The notes: generated by a model from the letters alone, not told the origin. DNA of 64,000 bases from Lactobacillus psittaci DSM 15354 (GCF_000425905.1 NZ_AUEI01000004.1:186001-250000); one strand, 5' to 3'. Shown: positions 25,275-34,463, counted from the stretch's first letter. A program made the numbers and translations.

Positions 25275-26137
25275 TAATCCTCTATTTCTTCTTTCTTTTT
25301 ATCTGGAATTGTTAAAAGTAAGGTAAGAATTCTTGATCCTTTCATCCTTCTAGTCGTTAAAACCATACCATTATCAAGACGCACACTTAACTTTTCGCCT
25401 TTAGCAGGTATCATCCCTAATTTAGTGATGACATACCCCGCAACGGTATCAACATCTTCCATTTCTAAATCAGTATCAAATTCTTCATTAAAATCATCTA
25501 GTGGCATCTTACCATAGATAACATACTTATTTTCGGAAAGTTGGGTAAACAAGACTTCTGCTGTGTCAACTTCGTCATCAATATCACCAACAATTTCTTC
25601 GATTAAGTCTTCAATGGTTGCTAAGCCGACCACGCCACCATATTCATCTGTCAAAATGGCGATTTGCTGTTGTCGTTTTTGCATTTCTACTAACAAATCA
25701 CTTAATTCAATAGTTTCTGGTGCGAATAATGGCTTATACATTACATCTTGGTAATTCAAATTTTCAAAGCCAACTTTATGAGCTTTTCTTAAAACAGACC
25801 GAATATGAATTACCCCTACAATCTTATCCTTGTCTTGGTCATAAACCGGAATTCTAGAGTAAGGTTCATGTAAAATACTATCTAAATTATCTTGAAAGCT
25901 ATCATTAATATCAACCATAAATGCATCTGGGCGTGGCACCATTACTTCACGAGCCATCTTCCCTTGGAAGTTTAATAATCCTGAAAACATTGAATATTCA
26001 GTATCATTAATTTCTGTTTTTTGATGCAAATCTTCTATTTCTTTGCCCAGTTTTTCTAAAGTACTATCTTCTTTTTCATGAGCAAAATGTTTCTTTAAAT
26101 TTTCGAAGAAGCCAGTCGCCGCCGGGTCACTACTCAT
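25274..26137 (-). CDS. CBS-domain protein with CorC/HlyC C-terminal domain (no membrane domain)
   Basis: About 287 residues. A pair of CBS domains ([20 protein letters not shown] ... [27 protein letters not shown]) is followed by a CorC_HlyC transporter-associated domain (about 205-280). The DUF21/CNNM membrane domain of full-length family members is absent, so this is the soluble CorC-like form that may modulate Mg2+/Co2+ transport or a membrane partner; the full-length CNNM protein at 49023-50363 could be that partner. Start at ATG 26137 is chosen over GTG 26152; the binding site is weak for both. Coupled to prfC. Confidence 0.85.
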   Translation of the reverse strand: MSSDPAATGFFENLKKHFAHEKEDSTLEKLGKEIEDLHQKTEINDTEYSMFSGLLNFQGKMAREVMVPRPDAFMVDINDSFQDNLDSILHEPYSRIPVYDQDKDKIVGVIHIRSVLRKAHKVGFENLNYQDVMYKPLFAPETIELSDLLVEMQKRQQQIAILTDEYGGVVGLATIEDLIEEIVGDIDDEVDTAEVLFTQLSENKYVIYGKMPLDDFNEEFDTDLEMEDVDTVAGYVITKLGMIPAKGEKLSVRLDNGMVLTTRRMKGSRILTLLLTIPDKKKEEIED

Positions 26138-26253
26138 CTTCTTATTTCTCACTTTCTTTACAAAAATTATAGTTTCTCATTAATTAAATTATTATACCAT
26201 AGCTTACAAATTTTTATGATAAAATACAGTTAAGAAACGAGGTAATTTAAGCA

Positions 26254-26715
26254 ATGAAAAAACGCAATATCTTTTTGGTCTTTATCTTCTTATTACTTAT
26301 TCCTTATATTTGTTCCTTAACTTTAATTGGTATTGGCTATAATGGTTTAGTGCTCCATTCTGATAGTCTTTGGCGTAGCTTAGTTGGAGCCTTTACCGGA
26401 AGTTTAGTTATGTTTGGGATTAAGGCAACAATTCAAAGACCATTAGACTTAATGGCCAAAGAATTAGATGAAGGTCTATTTGAACAATTTTTGCGCTTTT
26501 TTAGTATTCGTAGACGCCCTGTATTTTTGATAGCTAACGTTATTTTAGACTTTATTCTTTGCTACATTTCTACTGTTGCTACTAGAAAAGTCCTAACTTT
26601 ATCCCAAATCGTCAATACTTCAATTGGCATAGTTTTAATCGTAATGTTTATTTCAACTTGCATTGGGGCCTATCTAGAATACGATAATTTATCAATTGAC
26701 CCCAGACAAAAATAA
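26254..26715 (+). CDS. Small polytopic membrane protein of unknown function
   Basis: 153 residues with four hydrophobic segments (about 6-24, 42-60, 85-105, 117-138) and a basic loop (RPLDLMAKELDEGLFEQFLRFFSIRRRP) between segments 2 and 3. An extended -10 (TGATAAAAT) and AACGAGGTAA lie upstream. No family recognised. Divergent from the CBS/CorC-prfC pair. Confidence 0.65.
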   Translation: MKKRNIFLVFIFLLLIPYICSLTLIGIGYNGLVLHSDSLWRSLVGAFTGSLVMFGIKATIQRPLDLMAKELDEGLFEQFLRFFSIRRRPVFLIANVILDFILCYISTVATRKVLTLSQIVNTSIGIVLIVMFISTCIGAYLEYDNLSIDPRQK

Positions 26716-26736
26716 AAAAGCAGCTTAATAGCTACT
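26712..26736 (-). terminator. Terminator of the recX operon
   Basis: Minus strand AGTAGCT-ATTA-AGCTGCT followed by TTTTT. The TAG stop of the upstream ORF lies in the stem. Confidence 0.75.
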
Positions 26737-27214
26737 TTTCAACTGACTCAAGATACAATATTTGAGTCAGTTTTTTTGTATTTAAATCAACCATTTGAAG
26801 TACATAAGGAGTTTGGCTATCACCTAAATTTTCATATACTTTAATTCCACTAGCAGTAACTTTCTTTAAAAAAGTAGGAATAGCTGCATTCAAAGGCATA
26901 GATAAATTAGCAATCGTACCTTCACTTATCTCACTAGCTACCTTAGCTTGTGGTAAATCAAATTTTAATAAGCCATGACGATCACTTATCATTTTATCGG
27001 TAATAGCTCCGTACCAGTACATAAAACTATCTGGATTAAAGACTACTAAGTTAGCTCGATTTGCTTCTAAATCATTTTCTTTTAAAAATGCTAAAAATTC
27101 ATCGTCTTGTTCCATTGTCATGTTTTGAACTGAATATGAACGATTTTCGTCAATTAGACTTGCAGGAAATGGTCGTCCATAAAAATATCTTTTTTCAAAT
27201 TCTCTTGTTTCCAT
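26732..27214 (-). CDS. Conserved hypothetical protein downstream of recX
   Basis: 160-residue soluble protein without signal peptide or membrane span. Start METREF at 27214 is supported by GAGGTG 6 bases upstream; the ATG at 27226 overlaps the recX stop and has no site. It probably has a two-half architecture (N-terminal FYGRPFPASLIDENRSY, C-terminal YVLQMVDLNTKKLTQILYLE beta strands). Not recognised; its tight pairing with recX suggests co-expression only. Confidence 0.6.
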   Translation of the reverse strand: METREFEKRYFYGRPFPASLIDENRSYSVQNMTMEQDDEFLAFLKENDLEANRANLVVFNPDSFMYWYGAITDKMISDRHGLLKFDLPQAKVASEISEGTIANLSMPLNAAIPTFLKKVTASGIKVYENLGDSQTPYVLQMVDLNTKKLTQILYLESVEK

Positions 27215-27225
27215 AATACACCTCA

Positions 27226-28041
27226 TTAATATTCATCTAATTCAGATAAGTTAACAATCTCACCAGCAAGAAATTCATCAATTGCTGTACTACTAAAGCC
27301 ATGAGTATAAAGATAATTTTTTATCTTATACTTTCTTTGAGTCTCATCCAAATTTTTAAAGCGTTTGTACGCCTTAATTCCTTGGCGTTTAATTGCATCT
27401 AACTCATAATCATTATCTTCTACTAAATCTAACTTAGCAAAAATATTTTCAGCCAGATTATGATCAAAGCCATGACTCATTAACTTAGTTAAACTTTTAC
27501 GCTTTAATTCTTTAAAGGCAAGCTTTCCTTGTTGATGCTTCATTGACTTAATTAACCTAATTCCAGCTTCAATAAAATCTTCATCATCAAATTCATTCAA
27601 AGCATCTTCAATTTTATTATCACTTACACCCTTTTTTCGCAACTTATTGGCTAAGCTCTTAGGTCCATCTTTTCCAACATGTAGATTATTTTTAATAAAC
27701 AAAACACAATAATTCGAATCATCTAAATAACCTAAGTCTTCAAACTCACTAACAGCATTATTGATAGCTTCATCTGTTAAATCTTTTTCTTTTAAATAGA
27801 CTACCACTTCATAAACTGTTCGTGGCTGATAACTTAAAAATTTAGCAGCTAAGTCACTAGCCTTGCTATCTAAATCAAATTGTTTAATTTCTTCGATTTC
27901 TTCAGCAGTCAGCTCAGTATCCTTAAAAAGGCGAAAATTGGCTAATGTCTTTTCGCTAGCTGAAAAAGCGTATTTTCCATCTAAAAAGATATTATATCTA
28001 CCAGGTCGCTTTTGTGCTGAGACTTTCGTGATTTTTGCCAT
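27226..28041 (-). CDS. recX: Regulatory protein RecX
   Basis: 271-residue, helix-repeat RecX protein that binds the RecA filament and blocks or modulates it. Family hallmarks are the N-terminal ITKVSAQKRPGRYNIFLDGKYAF beta region and repeated three-helix units (LSYQPRTVYEVVVYLKEKD, FEDLGYLDDSNYCVLFIKN, GPKSLANKLRKKGVSD). Length matches the longer Gram-positive form. The recA gene itself is expected just left of this window, beyond ymfI, by B. subtilis synteny. Confidence 0.93.
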   Translation of the reverse strand: MAKITKVSAQKRPGRYNIFLDGKYAFSASEKTLANFRLFKDTELTAEEIEEIKQFDLDSKASDLAAKFLSYQPRTVYEVVVYLKEKDLTDEAINNAVSEFEDLGYLDDSNYCVLFIKNNLHVGKDGPKSLANKLRKKGVSDNKIEDALNEFDDEDFIEAGIRLIKSMKHQQGKLAFKELKRKSLTKLMSHGFDHNLAENIFAKLDLVEDNDYELDAIKRQGIKAYKRFKNLDETQRKYKIKNYLYTHGFSSTAIDEFLAGEIVNLSELDEY

Positions 28042-28087
28042 AATTTTATCCTCTCTAGTATAATATGCTATCCAAAGTCTTTTTTGC

Positions 28088-28116
28088 TTGCAAGGGGCTT
28101 TTTTTGCCCGTATTAT
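28088..28116 (+). promoter_or_regulatory. rlmD promoter
   Basis: -35 TTGCAA (28088-28093), 17-base spacer containing the GGGC/GCCC inverted repeat, -10 TATTAT (28111-28116). Confidence 0.6.
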
Positions 28117-28159
28117 AAATAATGATTAAAAGATTTTTGTAGAAAGAACAGGTACGCAA

Positions 28160-29533
28160 ATGGCCGAAAAGAAGACATTTAAAAAGGATTTAATTATCAC
28201 CATAAAGCGTTTGGGAATTAATGGTGAGGGAATAGGTTACTACAAGAAAAAGATTATCTTTATTCCTGGAGCATTACCTGGTGAAGTTGTTGTTGCTAAA
28301 ATAATCAAGACTCATCCAGGATATATTGAAGCTGAATTAGTTCGCATTAAAGAAAAGAGCTCTAATCGTGTGGCCTTTCCTGAAAAAGTTGATCCTGAAA
28401 TCGGTGGTTTAGAGCTAGCACATCTAAATTATGATCAGCAGCTTGAATTTAAAAAAGATATCGTCTTAGAATCACTTAGAAAATATCATCCACGTGGTTA
28501 CCAAAAGTACAAAGTGAAAAATACAATTCCTGCCAAGAATATTTGGCACTATCGTGCCAAGGCACAATATCAACTTGAATTTTTCAAAGGTAAAACCAAG
28601 TTAGGAATGTATGCTCCAAACTCTCGGCGCCTAATTGATTTACCTGAAATGCCTACCCAATCTAAAAATACACAAAAAACTGAGCGTTTAATCAAAAAGT
28701 TAATTGATAAATATCATCTTCCTGTTGCAAGTTGGCGCAAACACTTCGATGGCATTAAAACTGTAGTAGTTCGTGAAGCAGCTTCAACCGGTGAAATGCA
28801 AGTTACTTTTATCACTGTTGGTAAGAAAATCAATGGTTTAAAGAAATTAGCTTTAGAAGTTATGAAATTAGACAAAGTAGTTTCTGTTTATCAAAATGAA
28901 ACTGATTGGAACAATCCACAAGTTTGGGGTAATAAGACTATTAAGTTAGCCGGAAAGAACCAAATTGTAGAACATATCTTAGAAAAGAAATTTGCCCTTT
29001 CTCCACGTGCATTCTTCCAGTTAAATCCTGAACAAACTGAAATTCTTTATTCAGAAGCAATTAAACTTCTTAACTTAACTCCTGATCAGGTCCTAATTGA
29101 TGCATACAGTGGCGTTGGAACAATCGGAATTATCGCCAGTGATTATGTCAAACAAGTTATTGGAATTGAGAGTATTCCTGAAGCAGTTGAAGATGCAATG
29201 CATAATGTTAAATTAAATCACGTACGCAATGCGGAATACTTACAAGGTAGCGTTGAAAAAATCTTACCCCAGTTGAAGAATAGTGGCGTACCAATTGATG
29301 CATTAATTGTTGACCCACCAAGAACCGGTTTAGCTAAATCATTGATTAAAACAATAATGCAAGTAAGACCAGAAAGTTTTGTTTATATTTCATGTAACCC
29401 TTCTACTGTTGCTCAAGACTTAGTCATGCTGAGTGAAGTTTATGATGTTCGTGTAATTGAAAATATCGATATGCTTCCACAAACTGCTCGTTGCGAAGCA
29501 ATTGCTAAATTAGTTTTACGAAAAGATATCTAA
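28160..29533 (+). CDS. rlmD: 23S rRNA (uracil-C5)-methyltransferase, RlmD/RlmCD type
   Basis: 457-residue RumA-family enzyme. A TRAM RNA-binding domain occupies the first 70 residues (IKRLGINGEGIGYYKKKIIFIPGALPGE). The SAM-binding domain shows LNPEQTEILY, DAYSGVGTIGI, VDPPRTGL and the catalytic SCNPSTVAQD Cys. In Bacillota one such enzyme can methylate both U747 and U1939. The Fe-S cysteines of E. coli RumA are not evident. Divergent from recX. Confidence 0.93.
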   Translation: MAEKKTFKKDLIITIKRLGINGEGIGYYKKKIIFIPGALPGEVVVAKIIKTHPGYIEAELVRIKEKSSNRVAFPEKVDPEIGGLELAHLNYDQQLEFKKDIVLESLRKYHPRGYQKYKVKNTIPAKNIWHYRAKAQYQLEFFKGKTKLGMYAPNSRRLIDLPEMPTQSKNTQKTERLIKKLIDKYHLPVASWRKHFDGIKTVVVREAASTGEMQVTFITVGKKINGLKKLALEVMKLDKVVSVYQNETDWNNPQVWGNKTIKLAGKNQIVEHILEKKFALSPRAFFQLNPEQTEILYSEAIKLLNLTPDQVLIDAYSGVGTIGIIASDYVKQVIGIESIPEAVEDAMHNVKLNHVRNAEYLQGSVEKILPQLKNSGVPIDALIVDPPRTGLAKSLIKTIMQVRPESFVYISCNPSTVAQDLVMLSEVYDVRVIENIDMLPQTARCEAIAKLVLRKDI

Positions 29534-29540
29534 TTATATA

Positions 29541-29572
29541 AAAATAAGGCCATGTTAGGCCTTATTTTTTTG
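29541..29572 (+). terminator. Terminator of rlmD
   Basis: AAATAAGGCC-ATGTTA-GGCCTTATTT stem followed by TTTT. Confidence 0.92.
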
Positions 29573-29576
29573 CATT

Positions 29577-29618
29577 AAAAAACAGGCTACCCTTGCTTTC
29601 CTAGTAAGTAGCCTGTTT
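29577..29618 (-). terminator. Terminator of the candidate RNA downstream of mvaS
   Basis: Minus strand stem AAACAGGCTAC / GTAGCCTGTTT with an internal CTTACTAGG...AAGGG region, ending in a T run. On the plus strand the hairpin is not followed by T residues, so it works for minus transcription. Confidence 0.88.
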
Positions 29619-29866
29619 ATCAAATGGACGAGGCAGGATTAATTCCTCTAGTCACAATCATCAAATCTTGGCGACGCGACCTTAAAATAACATCACTTGT
29701 TCGAGTTTATTGCGTCAAACGCAATCAAAAAATAATAATCAAATGGAAAATACACGCGTAGCCAATCGAAAAATTAGCTAACACCTCTATTCAGAGAATC
29801 TTCATTTAACTAACAATACAATTCTGGAGATAAAAACCTAATTTTGTTACTTTCTACCTCTTCCAC
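29577..29866 (-). ncRNA. Candidate CcpA-controlled small RNA (about 290 nt)
   Basis: A transcript predicted from its own promoter to its own terminator, lying after mvaS. It has no ORF with a ribosome binding site. Near its 5' end GUGGAAGAGGUAG can pair with CUGCCUCGUCCAU close to its 3' end, giving a long closing stem with one mismatch. Internal hairpins include UAGCUAA/UUGGCUA and AUUGCGU-UUG-ACGCAAU. The shape recalls regulatory RNAs such as 6S RNA, but I cannot match any known family. The promoter is overlapped by a perfect cre site, so CcpA should repress it on preferred sugar. Confidence 0.6.
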
Positions 29867-29872
29867 GCTTCT

Positions 29873-29901
29873 AATATACCATTTTATGTAAACGCTTGCA
29901 A
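29873..29901 (-). promoter_or_regulatory. Promoter of the candidate RNA
   Basis: Minus strand -35 TTGCAA (29896-29901), exact 17-base spacer, -10 TATATT (29873-29878), located just after the mvaS stop codon. Confidence 0.7.
29887..29901 (-). promoter_or_regulatory. cre site (CcpA operator)
   Basis: Minus strand TTGCAAGCGTTTACA matches WTGNAARCGNWWWCA at every position and covers the -35 and half of the spacer of the promoter above. Confidence 0.8.
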
Positions 29902-29904
29902 CAA

Positions 29905-31062
29905 TTATTTATTAGAATATTGTCTAATATTTTCTTGAGTTCCTGCAAAGTACCAACCACTAGCATCAGAGCTTACTTCTTCATTAGCCCCTAAATCTTT
30001 CAAACTATCATTAAATATCTTTTCATATTCGTCAACTGCTAGCTTTTGACGATTTTCAAGCATTTCTTCGTGCTTTTCAGGAGCTAATTGTTTTTCATAA
30101 CCATCTACCAATCGGCCAGTGAAAAATTCAGCCATCGCACCTGAACCATATGAAAATAAGCCAATTAAACTGCCAGCTTTTGGTTGATCCACTTCAAGTA
30201 AACTAAGAAGTGACATGTAAAGTGAGGCAGTATAAATATTACCAACTTCTTTACCATATGTTGCTCCTGCCACAAACTTATCAAGTAAGCGAGCAGTTGT
30301 TTCTGGAGCTTGACCTTCGATAGCCAATTTAAGGGCTTTTTGTCCCATTTTAGTGAATGGTAAGTGGAAAAGTAAGGCTTCAAAATCACTGGTTTTTAAA
30401 TTTTGCTTTTGGATATAATCTTCAAAACAGTGCTTAAAGAAATCAAGATAAACATTAGTTGAATATTTGCCATCAACTAAAGCACATTTGAAGTTGTTGG
30501 GACGCCAAAAGTCATCAATATCATCTGAGTACATACTAGTTTCACTGTCAATTTCCATAATGCTTGGATCTTTTTTAATGAGCAAACTAATACTACCGGC
30601 ACCTTGTGTAACTTCTCCAGGAGTTGCCACACCGTAGCGAGCAATATCACTACCAATAACGATGGCTGTTTTATCTTCATGAGCTTTGACATAGTCAATT
30701 GCCGTCATAATTGCAGCAGTAAGACCAAAGCAAGCTTCCTTTAATTCAAAAGTTCTAATGTTTTTAGGTAAATTCAAGGCCTTTTTAACAAATAATGAAG
30801 CAGACTTTGATTGATCTACACTTGATTCAGTACCAAATACTAGTAAGCCCAACTTATCAAGTTCAATCTTATCAATATATTCACTAGTTGCATTGATTGC
30901 CATTGAAACAGCATCTTGGCTTTTATCAGCAACTGCCATCTTATTTTGACCGATACCAATTAAAAATTTCCCAGAATCAACATCGCGGGCCTTAGCTAAA
31001 TCCACCATATCTACAAATTTATTTGGTGTATAAAAACCAATTTTATCAATACCGACTTTCAT
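29905..31062 (-). CDS. mvaS: Hydroxymethylglutaryl-CoA synthase
   Basis: 385-residue enzyme that condenses acetyl-CoA and acetoacetyl-CoA into HMG-CoA, second step of the mevalonate route to isoprenoids. The nucleophilic Cys111 lies in ELKEACFGLTAA, the general-base glutamate region is near residue 80 (FGTESSVDQSKSAS), and the His motif is FKHCF near 230. Length equals the S. aureus enzyme. It starts 2 bases after mvaA ends. Third gene of thiolase-mvaA-mvaS. Confidence 0.97.
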   Translation of the reverse strand: MKVGIDKIGFYTPNKFVDMVDLAKARDVDSGKFLIGIGQNKMAVADKSQDAVSMAINATSEYIDKIELDKLGLLVFGTESSVDQSKSASLFVKKALNLPKNIRTFELKEACFGLTAAIMTAIDYVKAHEDKTAIVIGSDIARYGVATPGEVTQGAGSISLLIKKDPSIMEIDSETSMYSDDIDDFWRPNNFKCALVDGKYSTNVYLDFFKHCFEDYIQKQNLKTSDFEALLFHLPFTKMGQKALKLAIEGQAPETTARLLDKFVAGATYGKEVGNIYTASLYMSLLSLLEVDQPKAGSLIGLFSYGSGAMAEFFTGRLVDGYEKQLAPEKHEEMLENRQKLAVDEYEKIFNDSLKDLGANEEVSSDASGWYFAGTQENIRQYSNK

Positions 31063-31064
31063 AC

Positions 31065-32291
31065 TTAATTATTTTCCTCTCTAATTTCTTGTAAAAACTT
31101 TTTTGCGTCAGTTTCACTATAACGTTTTTGCTTTTGCATTAGTTCTTTTACTGAATTTTTTTCTTCATCAGTTGCTGTTAGATTCTTTAAGACATTACGG
31201 ATTTGTAAACTCATGTGTCCCTTTTGAATCCCCACAGTTGAAATAGCAAGTAAAGCAGCTAAGTTGTTAGCTAACCCAACTGCTGCAATAATTTCCGCTA
31301 GTTCACTAGCAGTTACCTGTCCCAAAATCCGATAAGCAACTTGGACGTCACTTCGCGATTTAATTGAGCCGCCAACAACACCAATTGCAAGTGGCAATTT
31401 TATTTCACCAACTAGCTTATTATCTTCAATTCGCCAGTTACTTAAACTTTGATAACTACCTGATAAACTTGCGGCTTGATGACAAGCTGCTTCTACAGCG
31501 CGGAAATCATTACCTGTTGCCAGCAAAATCGCATCCACACCATTCATAATCCCTTTATTATTAGTAACAGCGCGATATGGATCTTCTTGACCAATTTTAC
31601 TAAGTAAAACAATTTTTTGAGCTATTTTTTTACCAATTTTTTCATCTTTAGTTTTAGTTAAACTGGCAAAAGCCAAAGAGACTTTAGCGTAAGTATATTG
31701 ACTAGGATAGTTAGATAAAATTGCATATAGTTTTTCAATTGTAAAATCTTGACTGATTTTTTGTCCCAAAAACTCCAAAATTGCATTAGTCCGATTAGCT
31801 CCCATGCTTTCTGCAGGATCAACTAACACCCGTAAAAACAATAAATCTGCTTTTACTTCAGCGATAATTTGTCTAACGCCACCACCATGCTTAACTAGTG
31901 ATGCAAATTCCTCGTTAACTAATTTTAGATAATCCGGCTTTTTAGCTTCAAATTCAGCTAATGAAAATTCTGCTGCTTCAAAAACTAATTGTCCCCAAAT
32001 ACCTGTCCGCTCACTTTTAGCGCTAACTCCACCATTTTGGTTAAAGATATTTAAGCCATGGTTAGCTGCAGCAACAACTGATGACTCTTCAGTTGCCACT
32101 GGAACTTGAAAGCTTTGTCCATTAACAATTGCGGTTTGCAAAACTGATAATGGTAAAGTTAGTTTGCCAATTACATTTTCACTAAGCAAATCTAATTCAC
32201 TTAATAAATCGTCATCAACATGATTCAGCTTAATTCCATTTTGAAGCAGCATTTTTCGCCGCTCACTTATTGGCAACTGATAAAATTTCAT
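31065..32291 (-). CDS. mvaA: Hydroxymethylglutaryl-CoA reductase (class II)
   Basis: 408-residue bacterial class II HMG-CoA reductase, which reduces HMG-CoA to mevalonate. Visible motifs: the catalytic glutamate segment VATEESSVVAAANHG, the Asp/Lys region NNKGIMNGVDAILLATGNDFRAVEA with the nucleotide contact, and the late histidine in KGHMSLQ. No membrane anchor, as usual in bacteria. Separated by 3 bases from the thiolase stop. Statin-insensitive class expected. Confidence 0.96.
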   Translation of the reverse strand: MKFYQLPISERRKMLLQNGIKLNHVDDDLLSELDLLSENVIGKLTLPLSVLQTAIVNGQSFQVPVATEESSVVAAANHGLNIFNQNGGVSAKSERTGIWGQLVFEAAEFSLAEFEAKKPDYLKLVNEEFASLVKHGGGVRQIIAEVKADLLFLRVLVDPAESMGANRTNAILEFLGQKISQDFTIEKLYAILSNYPSQYTYAKVSLAFASLTKTKDEKIGKKIAQKIVLLSKIGQEDPYRAVTNNKGIMNGVDAILLATGNDFRAVEAACHQAASLSGSYQSLSNWRIEDNKLVGEIKLPLAIGVVGGSIKSRSDVQVAYRILGQVTASELAEIIAAVGLANNLAALLAISTVGIQKGHMSLQIRNVLKNLTATDEEKNSVKELMQKQKRYSETDAKKFLQEIREENN

Positions 32292-32294
32292 TTT

Positions 32295-33440
32295 TTATTT
32301 CACCCGTTCAATCTCAAAGGCAATTGCTAGCCCGCCTCCAATACAAAGGCTGGCAATTCCTCTTTCTTTATTTTCACTAATTAAAGAATGAGCTAAAGTA
32401 CCTAAAATTCTCGCACCACTTGCTCCTAATGGATGTCCCAATGCTAAGGCTCCACCATGAATATTAACCTTACTATGGTCCAAGTGCAATTCTTTTTCAA
32501 CAGCTAGACTAGTTGCAGCAAAAGCTTCATTAATTTCAAACAAGTCAATATCAGCTAGAGTTTGCCCATTTTCCTGCAATAATTTCTCAATAACTACTTT
32601 AGGACCAAAGCCCATAATTTGTGGATCAAGCCCCACTTCGGCATAGGCGGTTAACTTGGCAAGTGGCTTTAAGTTCAATTCTTTAACCTTATCTTCAGTA
32701 GCTAAAATTAACATACTTGCCCCATCTGATAAAGGTGATGAGTTACCAGCTGTAGCAACACCACCTTCTTTAAAGACCGTCTTCAAACTAGCTAACTTTT
32801 CAACATTTGAATCTGGCCGTACATTTTCATCATGATCTAATTCTGCCAAAGGAGTAATTTCTTGATTAAAGAAGCCAGCAGCCTGTGCGCGAGCTGCTTT
32901 TTGATGTGAATCCACACTAAATTCATCTGCTTCAGCGCGACTTATCCCATATTTAACAGCGACATTTTCACAAGTATTTCCCATTAACTTGTTGCTAAAT
33001 GAATCAGTTAGACCATCATTGAGCATACTATCAACAAAATTAGGATTATCTTTTTCGGATTTTTTAGCTAGAAGTGGCGCATTAGTCATACTCTCACTAC
33101 CACCAACTGCGACAAGATCTAAATCGCCAATAAGCATTTGAGCTTGGGCTAAACGAACAGCCTTAAGTGAAGATCCACATACTTCATTAATTGTTGTAGC
33201 AACACTTTCTTCTCTCATCCCGCTATTAATAGCAACTTGACGAGCCATATTCTGTCCAAGTCCTGCACTTAAAACATTTCCCATAAATAAGGCATCTAAG
33301 TCACTAGAACGCAAATTAGCAGCCTTCAAGGCGTCTTTAAGGGCATAAGTCCCTAACTCTACGGCATTAAAAGCTGCTAACTGACCACGATAACGACCAA
33401 AAGGTGTTCTCTTTGCGGCGATAATATAAATGTCTTGCAT
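32295..33440 (-). CDS. Acetyl-CoA acetyltransferase (thiolase)
   Basis: 381-residue biosynthetic thiolase making acetoacetyl-CoA. The acyl-accepting Cys88 lies in NEVCGSSLKA, the catalytic His in GGALALGHPLGASGARI, and the C-terminal CIGGGLAIA cysteine is intact. Start at ATG 33440 (MQDIY): AGAGGAAA precedes it, while the 33455 ATG has no site. First of the three upper-mevalonate genes, placed 41 bases behind the alpha/beta hydrolase and possibly read through from its promoter. Confidence 0.95.
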   Translation of the reverse strand: MQDIYIIAAKRTPFGRYRGQLAAFNAVELGTYALKDALKAANLRSSDLDALFMGNVLSAGLGQNMARQVAINSGMREESVATTINEVCGSSLKAVRLAQAQMLIGDLDLVAVGGSESMTNAPLLAKKSEKDNPNFVDSMLNDGLTDSFSNKLMGNTCENVAVKYGISRAEADEFSVDSHQKAARAQAAGFFNQEITPLAELDHDENVRPDSNVEKLASLKTVFKEGGVATAGNSSPLSDGASMLILATEDKVKELNLKPLAKLTAYAEVGLDPQIMGFGPKVVIEKLLQENGQTLADIDLFEINEAFAATSLAVEKELHLDHSKVNIHGGALALGHPLGASGARILGTLAHSLISENKERGIASLCIGGGLAIAFEIERVK

Positions 33441-33481
33441 CAAATTTCCTCTCATTTCTCCAAAATCTGATGCTAATTTTA

Positions 33482-34435
33482 CTATTTGATGTACTTATTT
33501 AAAAATGCTTTGATTCTAGCTTTATATTCATGGGGATGAGTTGCAAATGATTTAGCATGGCTAGCACCTGGCACTACCCAGAGCTGTTTTGGTCCACGAC
33601 TAGCACGATAATTCTTATAAACCATTTCAGTTGGTACAAAAGTATCTTTTGCCCCATGGATAAACAGCATCGGCTTTGTATTATGCTTAAGCATCTTAAT
33701 GCTATCAGCATCTCCTAAGAAATAACCAGCTCTCAAACGAGTTATTCCACTCAAAATTTCAACCAAAGGGAAGCGTGGAAAAGTTGGCATCGAATAAATT
33801 GCTTGAGCTTCATGCTCAATTTCATTCTTAGCATTAGTATACCCACAATCTTCAATAAAAGCCTTAACCTGACTAGGTAGTTTCAAGCCACTAGTCATCA
33901 TCGTTGTAGCACCACCCATTGAAACTCCAAAAATCACAATCTCTTGTTTAGGATTATCTTTGAGCAATTTCTGAATCCATTTTTTTATATCATCTTTTTC
34001 CATCCAGCCATACCCAACATAATTCCCCTGACTTTGACCATGTCCACGTGCATCTGGAAGCAAGACATTGTAGCCCAAAGAATGAAATAAAGCGGCATAT
34101 TCACCCATTCCATCTTTATTATTCATATAACCATGCAAAATAATAACAGTCTTTTTGGAATTATTATTTTTGATATAATTGGCATCAAGACGTAATTTAT
34201 TGTCACTACTCATCATGTATAGATGTTTTTTAGTAGCCTTTTTATACCAAAGTTTTTCTTGATACAAGGAATCAGACTTAGTAAGTGGTTTACTACTACT
34301 TAAAAATGTTTTGTGTCCCGGAACTACTGCTACATTATAAAAATACATCCCTGCCCCAGCAAAAGCAAAAATGATGAAGGTGATAATTCCACCTAACCAT
34401 AAAACAAGACGGTTATGCTTTTTATTTTTTTGCAT
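33482..34435 (-). CDS. Membrane-anchored alpha/beta hydrolase
   Basis: 317 residues. A single N-terminal hydrophobic segment (about 10-32) anchors an extracytoplasmic alpha/beta hydrolase. The oxyanion HGYMNNKDG, the nucleophile elbow GVSMGG, an acid near GAKDTF and the catalytic histidine in GASHAKS are visible. It resembles the YqkD-type hydrolases of Bacillota; substrate unknown. It precedes the thiolase-mvaA-mvaS genes on the same strand with no terminator between. The promoter is covered by a 13-bp palindrome. Confidence 0.85.
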   Translation of the reverse strand: MQKNKKHNRLVLWLGGIITFIIFAFAGAGMYFYNVAVVPGHKTFLSSSKPLTKSDSLYQEKLWYKKATKKHLYMMSSDNKLRLDANYIKNNNSKKTVIILHGYMNNKDGMGEYAALFHSLGYNVLLPDARGHGQSQGNYVGYGWMEKDDIKKWIQKLLKDNPKQEIVIFGVSMGGATTMMTSGLKLPSQVKAFIEDCGYTNAKNEIEHEAQAIYSMPTFPRFPLVEILSGITRLRAGYFLGDADSIKMLKHNTKPMLFIHGAKDTFVPTEMVYKNYRASRGPKQLWVVPGASHAKSFATHPHEYKARIKAFLNKYIK

Positions 34436-34463
34436 TATTATTCTCCATTCCTATCTGAATCGA

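Noticed and set aside
29624-29761. 45-codon plus-strand ORF (starts MDEAGLIPLV) antisense to the candidate RNA
   Set aside because: No ribosome binding site before the ATG, no promoter on that strand, and its sequence coincides with the stem-forming parts of the minus-strand RNA; most likely fortuitous.
29577-29866. Identity of the candidate RNA as 6S RNA, RNase P RNA, tmRNA or a T-box
   Set aside because: The closing stem is 6S-like, but I see no other defining motifs. RNase P P4, the tmRNA tag and T-box TGGNACC elements are absent, and a T-box would need a downstream gene on the same strand.
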